Shown: piece after piece, positions 35,178 to 43,586 of the stretch
Position numbering within the stretch: the first letter of the stretch is position 1
Layout of the letters: the number at the start of each line of letters is the position of its first letter
From: Streptomyces griseoluteus
GTDB taxonomy: Bacteria; Actinomycetota; Actinomycetes; Streptomycetales; Streptomycetaceae
Assembly: GCA_000717735.1 (NCBI GenBank)
Contig: JOBE01000011.1
Coordinates: forward strand, 71,000-134,999
Length of the DNA: 64,000 bases
Direction of reading: 5' to 3'
Notes under the pieces: model-generated
Databases searched by the model: none
What the model saw: the letters and a program-made list of their open reading frames with translations, nothing else
What the model was told of the DNA's origin: nothing
Position numbers and translations under genes: made by a program

Positions 35178-36458
35178 ATGCCCCAGAACGTTGATCCCCA
35201 GCACGAGGGTTTCGAGGAGGAGCTCGGCGCGGTCCTGCGCCAAACCGGTGACGGCTTCGCCGTCGACGACCGGCGCGAGCTGGTCGCGGGCGGGCTCAAG
35301 CGCGGCCGCCGCCGCCTGGTCCGCCGCCGCCTCGCCGTGACCGGCGGCGCCCTCGCGCTCGCCGCCGTCGGCATCGGCGGGGTGTACGGAGGCTCGCTGC
35401 TCTCGCTCGTCGGCGGGTCCGAGCAGGTCTCCGTCGCGGGCCCCCAGCCCACCACCGACTCGGCCGGGCCCGAAACGGGCGAGCCGGTGATGCCGCAGAT
35501 CCCGGTCGAGGAACTCGCGGCCGTCCTCAAGGCCAGCACTCCGGCCGGCACCTGGGAGATCGACAACCTGGGCGGCACGGGCCGGTCCGTCAGGGGCGTC
35601 TACGACGACGGCGAGGGCAAGGCCGGCGTCACCGTCGGCCTCTTCCGCGCCGGCGATACCGCCGAGTCGGGCGAGGGGCAGGTGACCTGCCCCTCGGAGG
35701 CCGGCGTCCCCCACGACGACTGCACCAGCGAGCCCCTGCCGAACGGCTCGCGTCTCATGGTCTTCCAGGGGTACGAGTACCCCGACAGGCGCGAGGAGAC
35801 CAAGCACTGGCGGGCGGTCCTGCTCACCAAGGACGGCTTCCTCGTCGACGCGAGCGCGTACAACGCCGCCGCCGAGAAGGGCGCCGAGATCAGCCGCGAG
35901 AACCCGCCCTTCACGCCCGCCCAGATGAAGGCGCTGGTCACCGCCGACGCCTGGATCCCGTTCCTGAACCAACTCGTCACCGAGCCGGACATGAAGAAGC
36001 GCGGCGACGCGCAGCTGCCGCCGGCGCCGAGCGGTCCCGCCATCCGGGCCACCCTGCGCTCCCTCCTGCCCAAGAGCCTCACGGTGGCCGACATGGACGC
36101 GCCGTACGGCCACGCCTACCTCGTCGTCGACGACGGCGAGGGCCGCGGCCTCGTCAGCGTCACTGTCCAGCCCTCCGCCGAGCAGCTCAGGGGCGTTCTC
36201 TTCGGCGGTGCGGACGTCACCACCCTGCCCGACGGCCGCAAGGTCAGGACCATCAAGCAGCCCGGCGAGCAGGGCGGCGCCGGAGTCGTGCGGTGGACCG
36301 TCGACACGATCACGCCGAAGGGCTTCCGCGTCTCGGTCTCCGCCTACAACTCCAAGGGACAGCACGAGGACGCCACGCGCGCCGAGCCCGTGCTGACGAC
36401 GGACCAGCTGAAGGCGATCGCGCTGAGCCCCGCGTGGCAGAAGCTGCCGCTGAAGTGA
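35178..36458 (+). CDS. Single-pass membrane protein, putative partner of the SigE-type sigma factor
   Basis: 426 residues, ATG 35178. The ~45-residue cytoplasmic N-terminus (FEEELGAVLRQTGDGFAVD, then a very basic KRGRRRLVRRR) precedes one membrane helix (about 52-75). A large extracytoplasmic part holds two similar halves, each with a (V/I)-x-x-L-x-x-L-P-x-G-like segment and an LTTDQLKAIALSPAW / FTPAQMKALVTADAW ending, which suggests an internal duplication. Proteins of this shape commonly follow SigE70 genes in Streptomyces; an anti-sigma role is inferred, not shown. No zinc-finger motif. Confidence 0.65.
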   Translation: MPQNVDPQHEGFEEELGAVLRQTGDGFAVDDRRELVAGGLKRGRRRLVRRRLAVTGGALALAAVGIGGVYGGSLLSLVGGSEQVSVAGPQPTTDSAGPETGEPVMPQIPVEELAAVLKASTPAGTWEIDNLGGTGRSVRGVYDDGEGKAGVTVGLFRAGDTAESGEGQVTCPSEAGVPHDDCTSEPLPNGSRLMVFQGYEYPDRREETKHWRAVLLTKDGFLVDASAYNAAAEKGAEISRENPPFTPAQMKALVTADAWIPFLNQLVTEPDMKKRGDAQLPPAPSGPAIRATLRSLLPKSLTVADMDAPYGHAYLVVDDGEGRGLVSVTVQPSAEQLRGVLFGGADVTTLPDGRKVRTIKQPGEQGGAGVVRWTVDTITPKGFRVSVSAYNSKGQHEDATRAEPVLTTDQLKAIALSPAWQKLPLK

Positions 36459-36503
36459 CCGGGGGAGGCGCGGCAGGTACGGGCAACGTCCCCACCACCG
36501 CGC

Positions 36504-38195
36504 CTACTTCGCGTCCGCGTACCGCTCGACCGTGGCCGTCGTGAACGGGAACCGCACCGGCGTCTCGCCGAACGCGATCCGGCCCGCCTCGTCCCCGGCC
36601 CCGCGGATCGCCTCCGTGACCGCCTCCGCCTCCTCCGCGGGGCAGTGCACGATCACCTCGTCGTGCTGGAAGAACACCAGCTCCGCCCGCATGCCCGCGA
36701 GGGACCGCCGCAGTGCCGCCAGCATCAGCAGCGCCCAGTCGGCGGCGCTGCCCTGCACCACGAAGTTGCGGGTGAACCGGCCCCGCGCCCGCGCGTTCCC
36801 CGAGGCGTACCCCGGCGTGAACTCCGCTTCCGCCGCCTCCGGTTCACCGCCCTCCTGCGGCAGGCCCGCCTCCTCGTCCTCGCCCGCGCCCACCGCGCGC
36901 GGGCTGGTTCTGCCCAGCCAGGTCCGTACGAGCCGGCCCTCCTCGCCCGCCTTCGCCGCGTCGTCGACATAGGCCACCGCGCGCGGGAACCGGCGCCGCA
37001 GCGCCGCCAGGTTCTTCAGGCCGTCGCCGCTGGTCTGTCCGTAGATCGCGCCCAGGAGCGCGAGCTTCGCGTGCGCGCGGTCGCCGGAGAACGCCCGGTC
37101 CGACAGCCGGGTGTACAGGTCGTCCGGGTGCCCCGCCACCTCCATCAGGCCCGGGTCGCGGGAGATCGCGGCGAGCACCCGCGGCTCCATCTGGTCGGCG
37201 TCGGCCACCACCAGGCGCCAGCCCGGGTCCGCGACCACCGCCCGCCGGATCACCTTCGGGATCTGCAGGGCCCCGCCGCCGTTGGTCGTCCAGCGCCCGC
37301 TGACCGTGCCCCCCGGCAGGTACTCGGGCCGGAAGCGCCCGTCCCGCACCCAGTCCTGCAGCCACGACCAGCCGTGCGCCGTCCAGATCCGGTACAGCTT
37401 CTTGTACGCGATCAGCGGCTCCACCGCCGGGTGGTCCAGCTCCTCCAGCTCCCAGCGCCGGGTGGATCTCAGCCGGACGCCGGCCCCCGCGAAGGCCTTC
37501 ACCACATCGGCGGGCAGGTCGGGCCGGACCCGGCGGCCGAACGCCGCGGACACCTCCTCCGCCAGCTCGGCGAGGCGGCGCGGCTCGCCCCCGCCCGCGT
37601 ACCGCTCGCCCAGCAGCTCGTGCAGCAGGTCCCGGTGCACGTCCGCCCGCCACGGCAGCCCGGACCTGTGCATCTCGGCGGCCACCAGCATCCCCGCCGA
37701 CTCGGCTGCTGTGAGCAGCCGCATCCTGCCCGGGTGCTCCGCCCGGTCGTGGCGGCGCAGCTGCTCCGCGTAGACCGCGAGGAGGCCGTCGAAGGGGACG
37801 GAGACCACGGGCCGGGGCTCGAAGAGGGAGTCCTGCGAACCCGGCTCCGCGCCCCGCTGCGGCGGATCGGGCGGCACCGGCGCGTTCCGCAGGCGCGCCC
37901 AGGCCGCCGCCGCCGAACGGGGCTCGCCGAGCCGCCCCTCGTGCCCCAGGAGCAACTGCTCGGCGTCCTCCATGTCGTAGCACCGCTCGACCCGCACCCC
38001 GGCGGCGAGCAGCCGTGGGTACACCTCGGCCGTCGACCGCCACACCCAGCGGGCCACCTCGGGCCGGGCCCGTACGGCCGCCACCAGGTCCGGCTCGCGC
38101 CGCACCTCCCCGGCGGGCAGCCCGTCCGGACCGAGGGGCACGAGCAGCGCTCCGTCCCCCTCGGCCTCGGCCGCCAGCGCCCACCTCTCGCTCAT
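36504..38195 (-). CDS. DNA polymerase I-like (family A) protein with degenerate exonuclease domain
   Basis: 563 residues from ATG 38195 (MSERWALAAEAEGDG). The first ~190 residues correspond to a 3'-5' exonuclease domain but lack recognisable DEDD metal ligands. The polymerase domain is complete: motif A VVADADQMEPRVLAA (about 327-341), motif B RAHAKLALLGAIYGQTSGDG (about 365), motif C FFQHDEVIVH (about 506). There is no 5' nuclease domain. Motif A has DADQMEPR where PolA has DYSQIELR, so nucleotide selection may differ. It is an extra polymerase, probably for repair; actinobacteria carry it alongside polA. Convergent with the sigma-partner gene. Confidence 0.85.
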   Translation of the reverse strand: MSERWALAAEAEGDGALLVPLGPDGLPAGEVRREPDLVAAVRARPEVARWVWRSTAEVYPRLLAAGVRVERCYDMEDAEQLLLGHEGRLGEPRSAAAAWARLRNAPVPPDPPQRGAEPGSQDSLFEPRPVVSVPFDGLLAVYAEQLRRHDRAEHPGRMRLLTAAESAGMLVAAEMHRSGLPWRADVHRDLLHELLGERYAGGGEPRRLAELAEEVSAAFGRRVRPDLPADVVKAFAGAGVRLRSTRRWELEELDHPAVEPLIAYKKLYRIWTAHGWSWLQDWVRDGRFRPEYLPGGTVSGRWTTNGGGALQIPKVIRRAVVADPGWRLVVADADQMEPRVLAAISRDPGLMEVAGHPDDLYTRLSDRAFSGDRAHAKLALLGAIYGQTSGDGLKNLAALRRRFPRAVAYVDDAAKAGEEGRLVRTWLGRTSPRAVGAGEDEEAGLPQEGGEPEAAEAEFTPGYASGNARARGRFTRNFVVQGSAADWALLMLAALRRSLAGMRAELVFFQHDEVIVHCPAEEAEAVTEAIRGAGDEAGRIAFGETPVRFPFTTATVERYADAK

Positions 38196-38267
38196 GGGTA
38201 CGAGTCTGGCACCCGCCACTGACAGCGCCCCGGAGGCGGGCCGGCCGGCCGCTCGCGAGCCGGGCCG

Positions 38268-39512
38268 CTACGCCGCCGCGTGGAACAGCGCCGCCGCCTC
38301 GCCCCGGGAGCCGACGTCCAACTTGTTCAGGATGTTCGCGACGTGGAACTTCACCGTCGACTCGCTGATGTGCAGCTCCTCGGCGATCCGCCGGTTGCGG
38401 TGCCCCAGGGCCAGGTGCTTCAGGACCTGCACCTCCCGCTCGCCGAGACCGGCCAGCGGGTGCGCCGCCCCGACCGGCGCGGCCGGCGCCGCCAGCGGGA
38501 GCACCGCCGTGATCGTCGTGCCCCAGCCGGGGACCGCGTCCATGTCGAGCCGCCCGCCGAGCACGTCGAGCCGGTCGCGGATCGTGCCCGCCCCCAGGTC
38601 GCAGGGGGCGAGCGCGCCCGCGCCGTCGTCCCGCACGGAGGCCCGCAGCTCGTGCTCGGTGAGCTGCCAGCCGACGTGGATCCGGCGCACCGAGTCCTGT
38701 TCGAGCACGATCAGGAGCAGCGCGCGGACGATGGCCCGCGCGCTGTGCGCCACGTCCGCCGCGAGCGAGCGGTCCGAGTCCGGTGCCCCCAGGTCGAGCC
38801 GGACGGGACTGTGCCGCAGCATCGGCCGGAGTTCGCCGGCGAGCCGCTCGAACGCGTCCTGGGCGGGCTCCTCGGCGAGCGCCCGGTCCCGCCGCTGCTC
38901 CGTCCGCATGTCGATCAGCGCGGCGGCGGCCAGGTCGGTCGCGGTCGCCCGGGCGGTCGTGTCGTCGAGGGCGCGGCTGCGCAGCACGCCGAGGACGCCG
39001 GAGAGCGCCGCCGTGTGCGAGGTGGTCAGCTCCGCGATCACCCGGGCCCGGGTGTCGGCCGCCGCCCGCGAACGGGCGAGGGCCCCCGGCATGGCCTCCG
39101 TCGCGAACCGGTCGAAGTGGGCCGACACCAGGTCCCACAGGGCCTGCGCCACGGTGAGCGCGCCCGCGTCCACCGGGGCGGCGCCGTCCTCCCGTACGAG
39201 GACGAGGACCGCTCCGCGACGGGTCGCGTGGCTGGTGACGGCGACGACCTCGCGCTCCCGGCCGCCGATCGTCGCCGTGCCCTGCCAGGGGCTCCCGGGC
39301 ACGCCCGCCGCGAGCAGCGGCGCCAGTTCGGCGGCGGTGAGCAGCTCCGTACCGCCGAGGGTCTTGAAGGGGGAGTGGGCGCAGTGGGTGGAGAGTTCGG
39401 CCGCGTCCACGTGCGGGACGAGGGGGTCGAGGGCGGCCGACACCTTGGGGAGGATCTCCCCGAGCGGCTGCCGGATGATCTCGTACGCGGTGGCCAGTGT
39501 GAGCGCGTCCAT
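38268..39512 (-). CDS. LuxR-family regulator with histidine-kinase-like ATPase core
   Basis: 414 residues from ATG 39512 (MDALTLATAYEII). Residues ~1-140 resemble a GAF/PAS-type sensor. Residues ~170-345 look like a NarL-type kinase in which the phospho-acceptor His box is not clear (LTTSHTAALSGVLGVLRSRA), followed by an HATPase-like segment VRDDGAGALAP and GAGTIRDRLDVLGGRLDMDA. The last 60 residues are a LuxR helix-turn-helix (LGEREVQVLKHLALGHRNRR, then ESTVKFHVANILNKL). It thus fuses sensor, kinase-like and DNA-binding modules in one protein. It is divergent from a quinone oxidoreductase gene, which may be its target. Confidence 0.8.
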   Translation of the reverse strand: MDALTLATAYEIIRQPLGEILPKVSAALDPLVPHVDAAELSTHCAHSPFKTLGGTELLTAAELAPLLAAGVPGSPWQGTATIGGREREVVAVTSHATRRGAVLVLVREDGAAPVDAGALTVAQALWDLVSAHFDRFATEAMPGALARSRAAADTRARVIAELTTSHTAALSGVLGVLRSRALDDTTARATATDLAAAALIDMRTEQRRDRALAEEPAQDAFERLAGELRPMLRHSPVRLDLGAPDSDRSLAADVAHSARAIVRALLLIVLEQDSVRRIHVGWQLTEHELRASVRDDGAGALAPCDLGAGTIRDRLDVLGGRLDMDAVPGWGTTITAVLPLAAPAAPVGAAHPLAGLGEREVQVLKHLALGHRNRRIAEELHISESTVKFHVANILNKLDVGSRGEAAALFHAAA

Positions 39513-39672
39513 ACCGCGAGCGTACGGGGCCAAGGACAGGCCGCGGCCGGTCTTCCGGCCAGGTGGGACTGGCCGTTGGGAGGGCGGGGAGCGGGTGGCC
39601 GGGGGCGCAGCCTTGGACTCGTCGAAGAGATCGACGAGCGGGAAGCGTGAACAGGCAGCGCTGGAGGCTGAG

Positions 39673-40602
39673 ATGGAAGCGATCGTGTACGAGGAGTTCG
39701 GTGGCCCCGGGGTGCTGCGCCACACGACCGGTGTCGCCGTGCCGGAGCCCGGCCCCGGCGAGGTCCGCGTCAAGGTCGCGGCGGTCGGGGTCAACCCGGT
39801 GGACTGGAAGCGCCGTTACGGCTGGGTCGAGGAGTTCTACCCGACGACCTTCCCGGCCGTCCCCGGCCTGGAGTTCGCCGGCACCGTCCACGGACTCGGC
39901 GAGGGCGTCACCGGTCTCGCCGTCGGCGACGAGGTCCTCGGCTGGACGAAGACCGGCGCCTACGCCGAGTACGCCGTCGCCGGCATCGTCGCCCCCAAGC
40001 CCGCCGGGCTCTCCTGGGAGGCCGCCGCGAGCCTCCCGGTGGCGGGGGAGACGGCACGGCGCGTCCTGGACCTGATCGGCGTCCGGGCGGGAGAGACGCT
40101 GTTCCTGCACGGCGCGGCGGGTGTCGTCGGCTCGGTGGGCGTCCAGCTCGCCGTCGCGGCCGGGATCACGGTCGTCGGCAGCGCCTCCGAGGCCAACCAC
40201 GCCTATCTGCGCGGGCTCGGCGCGATCCCGGTGACGTACGGGGAGGGCCTGGCCGACCGGGTGCGGGCCGCCGCCCCCGACGGCGTCGACGCGGTCTTCG
40301 ACGCGGCCGGGCACGGTGTGCTGCCGGTCGCGATCGAACTCCTCGGCGGGGAGGGCGCGGCACGCAAGGGGCGGATCGCGACGATCGCGGACGTGGAGGC
40401 GGAGAAGTACGGGATCGCTTTCTCCGGGGTCGTGGGCGACCCGGACGCGGTACGGGCCGGGCTCACGGCCCACGCCCGCCAGGCGGCGGAGGGCACCCTC
40501 GCGGTCCGGCTCGCGGACACCCTGCCCCTGAAGGAGGCGGCGCGGGCCCAGGAACTGAGCGAATCGGGGCACGTGCGGGGCAAGTTGGTCCTGATCCCGT
40601 GA
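39673..40602 (+). CDS. NADP-dependent quinone oxidoreductase (zinc-free MDR family)
   Basis: 309 residues, ATG 39673 behind TGGAGG. GroES-like N-terminal domain (GPGEVRVKVAAVGVNPVDWK) and Rossmann domain with LFLHGAAGVVGSVGVQLAVA, the A-A-x-x-G-V-G motif of NADPH-binding quinone reductases. No Cys/His zinc ligands are present. It catalyses NADPH-dependent reduction of quinones or enones and could counter redox stress. The gene faces away from the LuxR-type regulator across 160 bp. Confidence 0.9.
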   Translation: MEAIVYEEFGGPGVLRHTTGVAVPEPGPGEVRVKVAAVGVNPVDWKRRYGWVEEFYPTTFPAVPGLEFAGTVHGLGEGVTGLAVGDEVLGWTKTGAYAEYAVAGIVAPKPAGLSWEAAASLPVAGETARRVLDLIGVRAGETLFLHGAAGVVGSVGVQLAVAAGITVVGSASEANHAYLRGLGAIPVTYGEGLADRVRAAAPDGVDAVFDAAGHGVLPVAIELLGGEGAARKGRIATIADVEAEKYGIAFSGVVGDPDAVRAGLTAHARQAAEGTLAVRLADTLPLKEAARAQELSESGHVRGKLVLIP

Positions 40603-40684
40603 GGACGCGGCACGTCGCGGTGGACAGGTGAGAGGATCCGTCCGCCGTGACTGCCGGATCCCCATGTGGAAGGTGCAAACGACG

Positions 40685-41260
40685 ATGATGTACGCGATAC
40701 CCCTCGGGGACGACGGCGCGGAGCTGCGCCCGCTCGAACCGTGGCAGGCCGAGGAGTTCCTGGCGCACATGGACCGGGGACGCGAGTTCATCGGCGCGCG
40801 CAACGGGCTCCCCGACGTCGTGACCGACCTGGAGTCGAGCCGCGCCTTCCTCCGTACGTACGCCGAGAAGGCGGCCGCCGACACGGGCCGCATCCACGGC
40901 ATCTGGTCCGACGGCACCCTCGTCGGCGCGGTGATCCTCCGGACCCTGGACACCCGCGCCGGCACGGCGGAGGCGGGCTGCTGGCTGGAGCCGGCGGGCG
41001 TCGGCAAGGGCCTGGTGACCCGGGCGGCACGGGCACTCGTCGACTGGGCGATCGAGGTACGGGGCATCCACCGGGTGGAGTGGGTGGTGGCCTCCGGCAA
41101 CGAGCCCAGCATCGCGGTGGCCCGACGCCTCGGCATGACGAGGGACGGCGTCCTGAGGGAGGACTACTCCTACCGGGGCAAGCGCCACGACATGGAGGTC
41201 TGGTCGGTCCTCGCACCGGAATGGCGGGCGGCGAAGTCCGCGGAGGCGGCCGGGGGCTGA
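40685..41260 (+). CDS. GNAT N-acetyltransferase of the RimJ/RimL type
   Basis: 191 residues from ATG 40685; GGAAGG lies at 40668-40673. ATG 40688 directly follows, and an in-frame ATG at 40628 would add 19 basic residues. Features: LRPLEPWQAEEFLAHMDRGR (strand-helix 1), GCWLEPAGVGKGLVTRAARA (acetyl-CoA pyrophosphate loop, R/Q-x-x-G-x-G/A form), WVVASGNEPSIAVARRLGMT, and GVLREDYSYRGKRHDMEVWS. RimJ/L proteins acetylate N-termini of ribosomal proteins or amino-sugar antibiotics. The substrate is unknown. Confidence 0.88.
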   Translation: MMYAIPLGDDGAELRPLEPWQAEEFLAHMDRGREFIGARNGLPDVVTDLESSRAFLRTYAEKAAADTGRIHGIWSDGTLVGAVILRTLDTRAGTAEAGCWLEPAGVGKGLVTRAARALVDWAIEVRGIHRVEWVVASGNEPSIAVARRLGMTRDGVLREDYSYRGKRHDMEVWSVLAPEWRAAKSAEAAGG

Positions 41261-41284
41261 GGCGGCCCGGGGGTGTGGGCGGCG

Positions 41285-41399
41285 CATAGCACCGGGTACG
41301 CGCGCGTGGGTGGGGCATAGCGCGGGGTACGCGCGCGTGGGCGGGGCGGTCGGCGGGCCCACGCGCATATAGCGCCGGGTACGCGCGCGTGGGTGGGGC
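41285..41399. repeat. Three imperfect ~30-bp repeats with a palindromic ACGCGCGCGT core
   Basis: Copies start at 41285, 41316 and 41366, each reading CATAGC-(2)-(C/G)GGGTACG-CGCGCGTGGG; the third opens CATATAGC. Between copies 2 and 3, GCGCGTGGGC (41333-41342) is mirrored by GCCCACGCGC (41357-41366), giving a 10-bp stem. The array occupies the convergent gap between the GNAT gene and an ABC permease gene and may act as a bidirectional terminator or a protein-binding array. Confidence 0.85.
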
Positions 41400-41450
41400 G
41401 GTGACCCGGCTCCGACCCCGGTCACCGCCCCGTCCGTCCACCTTCGCCGG

Positions 41451-43586
41451 TCAGCGGGTCAGGCGCCACGCGGGGAGGGCCGACGCGGCGACCGCGACCG
41501 TCGCGCACGAGCCCGCCGCCGCGCTGACCGTGCCCCACGGGAGGGCCAGGGCCACCGGCGCCGACAGGGCGGCCAGGCCCGCGCCCAGGGTGCCGAGGAC
41601 GAGCGCGGTCACCGCGAGGCCGAGCAGTGTGCCGATCGCGACGGCGAGCGTCGCCTCGCCCGTCACGACCCGCAGGATCTGCGCCCGGGTGGCTCCGGCG
41701 AGCCGCAGCGAGGACAGTTCCCCGCCGCGTACGGAGGTCGCCATGAGCAGCGTGTTGGCCAGGCCGATCACCGTGTAGACCAGGGCGATCCCGAGGACGA
41801 GGATCATGCCGAGCCGGTTCTGCGGGTTGCCGCCCTCCCGGTGCCCCGTGGCGGCCCACGCGTCGGCGGACCTGACGGCGCCGCCGCTCGCCTCCAGGGC
41901 CCGGACCGTGGCCGTACCGCCGCCGCGCGCGTCGATCCGGTCGGGGGCGGAGCCGGGCGCGTTCGCCCGGGTGACGTACGGCCCGTTGTCGCCCGTCCCC
42001 AGGGCGAGGACGGCCGCCACCCGGAGCCGTACGGGTCCGGTCCCGTCCGCGCGCCAGACCTCGACGGTCTCGCCCACCCAGTGCCGTTCGAACTCCTCGT
42101 TGACCACGATCGACCGGTCGTCGAGGTCCCGCAGGTCGCCGGCGACCACGGGCAGCCGGGCCACGTCGGCGAAGGCCGCCGGGTCGGCCACCGCCCGCGC
42201 CTGGTACTTCACGACGGTCTCGGCCCCGTCCCGTACGAACACGGAGGTCGTCCCGGTCGCCGAGACGACGGCTCCGGGCGGGGCCGTCACCGGCTTCAGA
42301 CCGTCGCCGGCGACGACGTACTCGGCGGCCGTCTGCTCCCGCGCCTCGACCCCCTTCGTCCGCGTGACGCTCGTCGCCGACCCGAAGAGCGTCCCGGCGA
42401 GCGCCACGGTCACGAGGACGGGCGCGGCGACGGCGGCGGTACGGCGTACGGAGGCCGCGCTGTTCTCCCGTACCAGCGTCCCCACCGCGCCCCGCAGCCG
42501 CAGCAGCCGGGCCACCGGCCGGACGAGCAGCGGGGAGAGCAGGGCGACACCGGTGATCAGGAGCATCGGAAGGGTCGTGTACGTCTTCCGCTTGAGCAGC
42601 GCTGACGGCTCGGTGGCGTACGTCCAGACCAGGAGCCCCAGACCGGACAGGAGCAGGCCCGTACCGAGGAGGGCGCGGCCGAGCGGCAGGGTGTCGGCGT
42701 CGACGTCCGCCTCGCGGAGCGCCGCCGTCGGTCCGACCTTCCCGGCGCGCCGGGAGGCGGCCACGGCTCCGGCGAGGGCGACGGTCACACCCGTCCAGAA
42801 GGCGGCGTGGAAGGGCCAGGTCGCCCCGCCGACCGCGAACCACCCGGGCGCCAGACCGCCGTCGACCAGGGCCCTGGCGAGCAGGGGCGCCCCCAGGGCG
42901 CCGAGCGCGCACCCGGCGGCGGAGGCGAGCACGCCGAGGGCCGCGGCTTCGGCGAGGAGGAGCCGCCGGATCTGGCCCGGGGTGGCCCCGGCGGTCCTGA
43001 GCAGCCCGAACTCGCGCCGGCGCAGTGCCACGGCGAACGCGAAGGTGGAGGCGACGACGAAGACCGAGACGAAGGCGGTGACGCCGCCGGAGGTGCCGAG
43101 CAGGGCGTTGAGGGCGACGAGCGCGGCGGCGTCCCGCTCGGGGTCGGGGTCGGCGCGGACCCGGTCGGCGCCGGTGAGGACCTGGGCGCGGTCGCCCACG
43201 AGGGCCCGGACCTCGGCGGCGGGGGCGTTGACGCCGACGGCGTCGGGGCGGCCGGAATCGGGGCGGTCGGCGTCCGAGGGGGTGACCGTCCAGCGGGCGT
43301 GCAGCTCGCGGAGCACGTCTTTGTCCACAGGCTGTGGATGATCGAGCCGCCGCTCCACGGACACGGTCGACGGCCCGCGCCGCACGTCGAGCGTCAGCCG
43401 GTCCTGACCCTGCACCACGACGGGCGAGGAGGCGAATCGCTGCGGAGAACGTTCGGGCGCGTGAAATGTGGCGGAGAGTCCGAGCCCCATGGTGGCGAGC
43501 AGCCCGACACCGAGGGCGAGCGCGACGAAACCCCCGAGGAAGGAGGCCCAGCGGGCCCGTAGCCCGGAGAGGACGACGGTCAGCAC
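41451..43586 (-). CDS. FtsX-family ABC transporter permease
   Basis: 711 residues. TM1 near the N-terminus (FLGGFVALALGVGLLATMG), an extracytoplasmic domain (~45-160), three helices with the FtsX signature FAVALRRREFGLLRTAGATP, further paired helices near 330-390, a second external domain, and a C-terminal FtsX block (GGELSSLRLAGATRAQILRV). Duplicated MacB-like layout. Its start overlaps the ATPase gene by 7 nt. Together they form an exporter probably for lipophilic or peptide substrates. No regulator is directly linked. Confidence 0.88.
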   Translation of the reverse strand: MLTVVLSGLRARWASFLGGFVALALGVGLLATMGLGLSATFHAPERSPQRFASSPVVVQGQDRLTLDVRRGPSTVSVERRLDHPQPVDKDVLRELHARWTVTPSDADRPDSGRPDAVGVNAPAAEVRALVGDRAQVLTGADRVRADPDPERDAAALVALNALLGTSGGVTAFVSVFVVASTFAFAVALRRREFGLLRTAGATPGQIRRLLLAEAAALGVLASAAGCALGALGAPLLARALVDGGLAPGWFAVGGATWPFHAAFWTGVTVALAGAVAASRRAGKVGPTAALREADVDADTLPLGRALLGTGLLLSGLGLLVWTYATEPSALLKRKTYTTLPMLLITGVALLSPLLVRPVARLLRLRGAVGTLVRENSAASVRRTAAVAAPVLVTVALAGTLFGSATSVTRTKGVEAREQTAAEYVVAGDGLKPVTAPPGAVVSATGTTSVFVRDGAETVVKYQARAVADPAAFADVARLPVVAGDLRDLDDRSIVVNEEFERHWVGETVEVWRADGTGPVRLRVAAVLALGTGDNGPYVTRANAPGSAPDRIDARGGGTATVRALEASGGAVRSADAWAATGHREGGNPQNRLGMILVLGIALVYTVIGLANTLLMATSVRGGELSSLRLAGATRAQILRVVTGEATLAVAIGTLLGLAVTALVLGTLGAGLAALSAPVALALPWGTVSAAAGSCATVAVAASALPAWRLTR

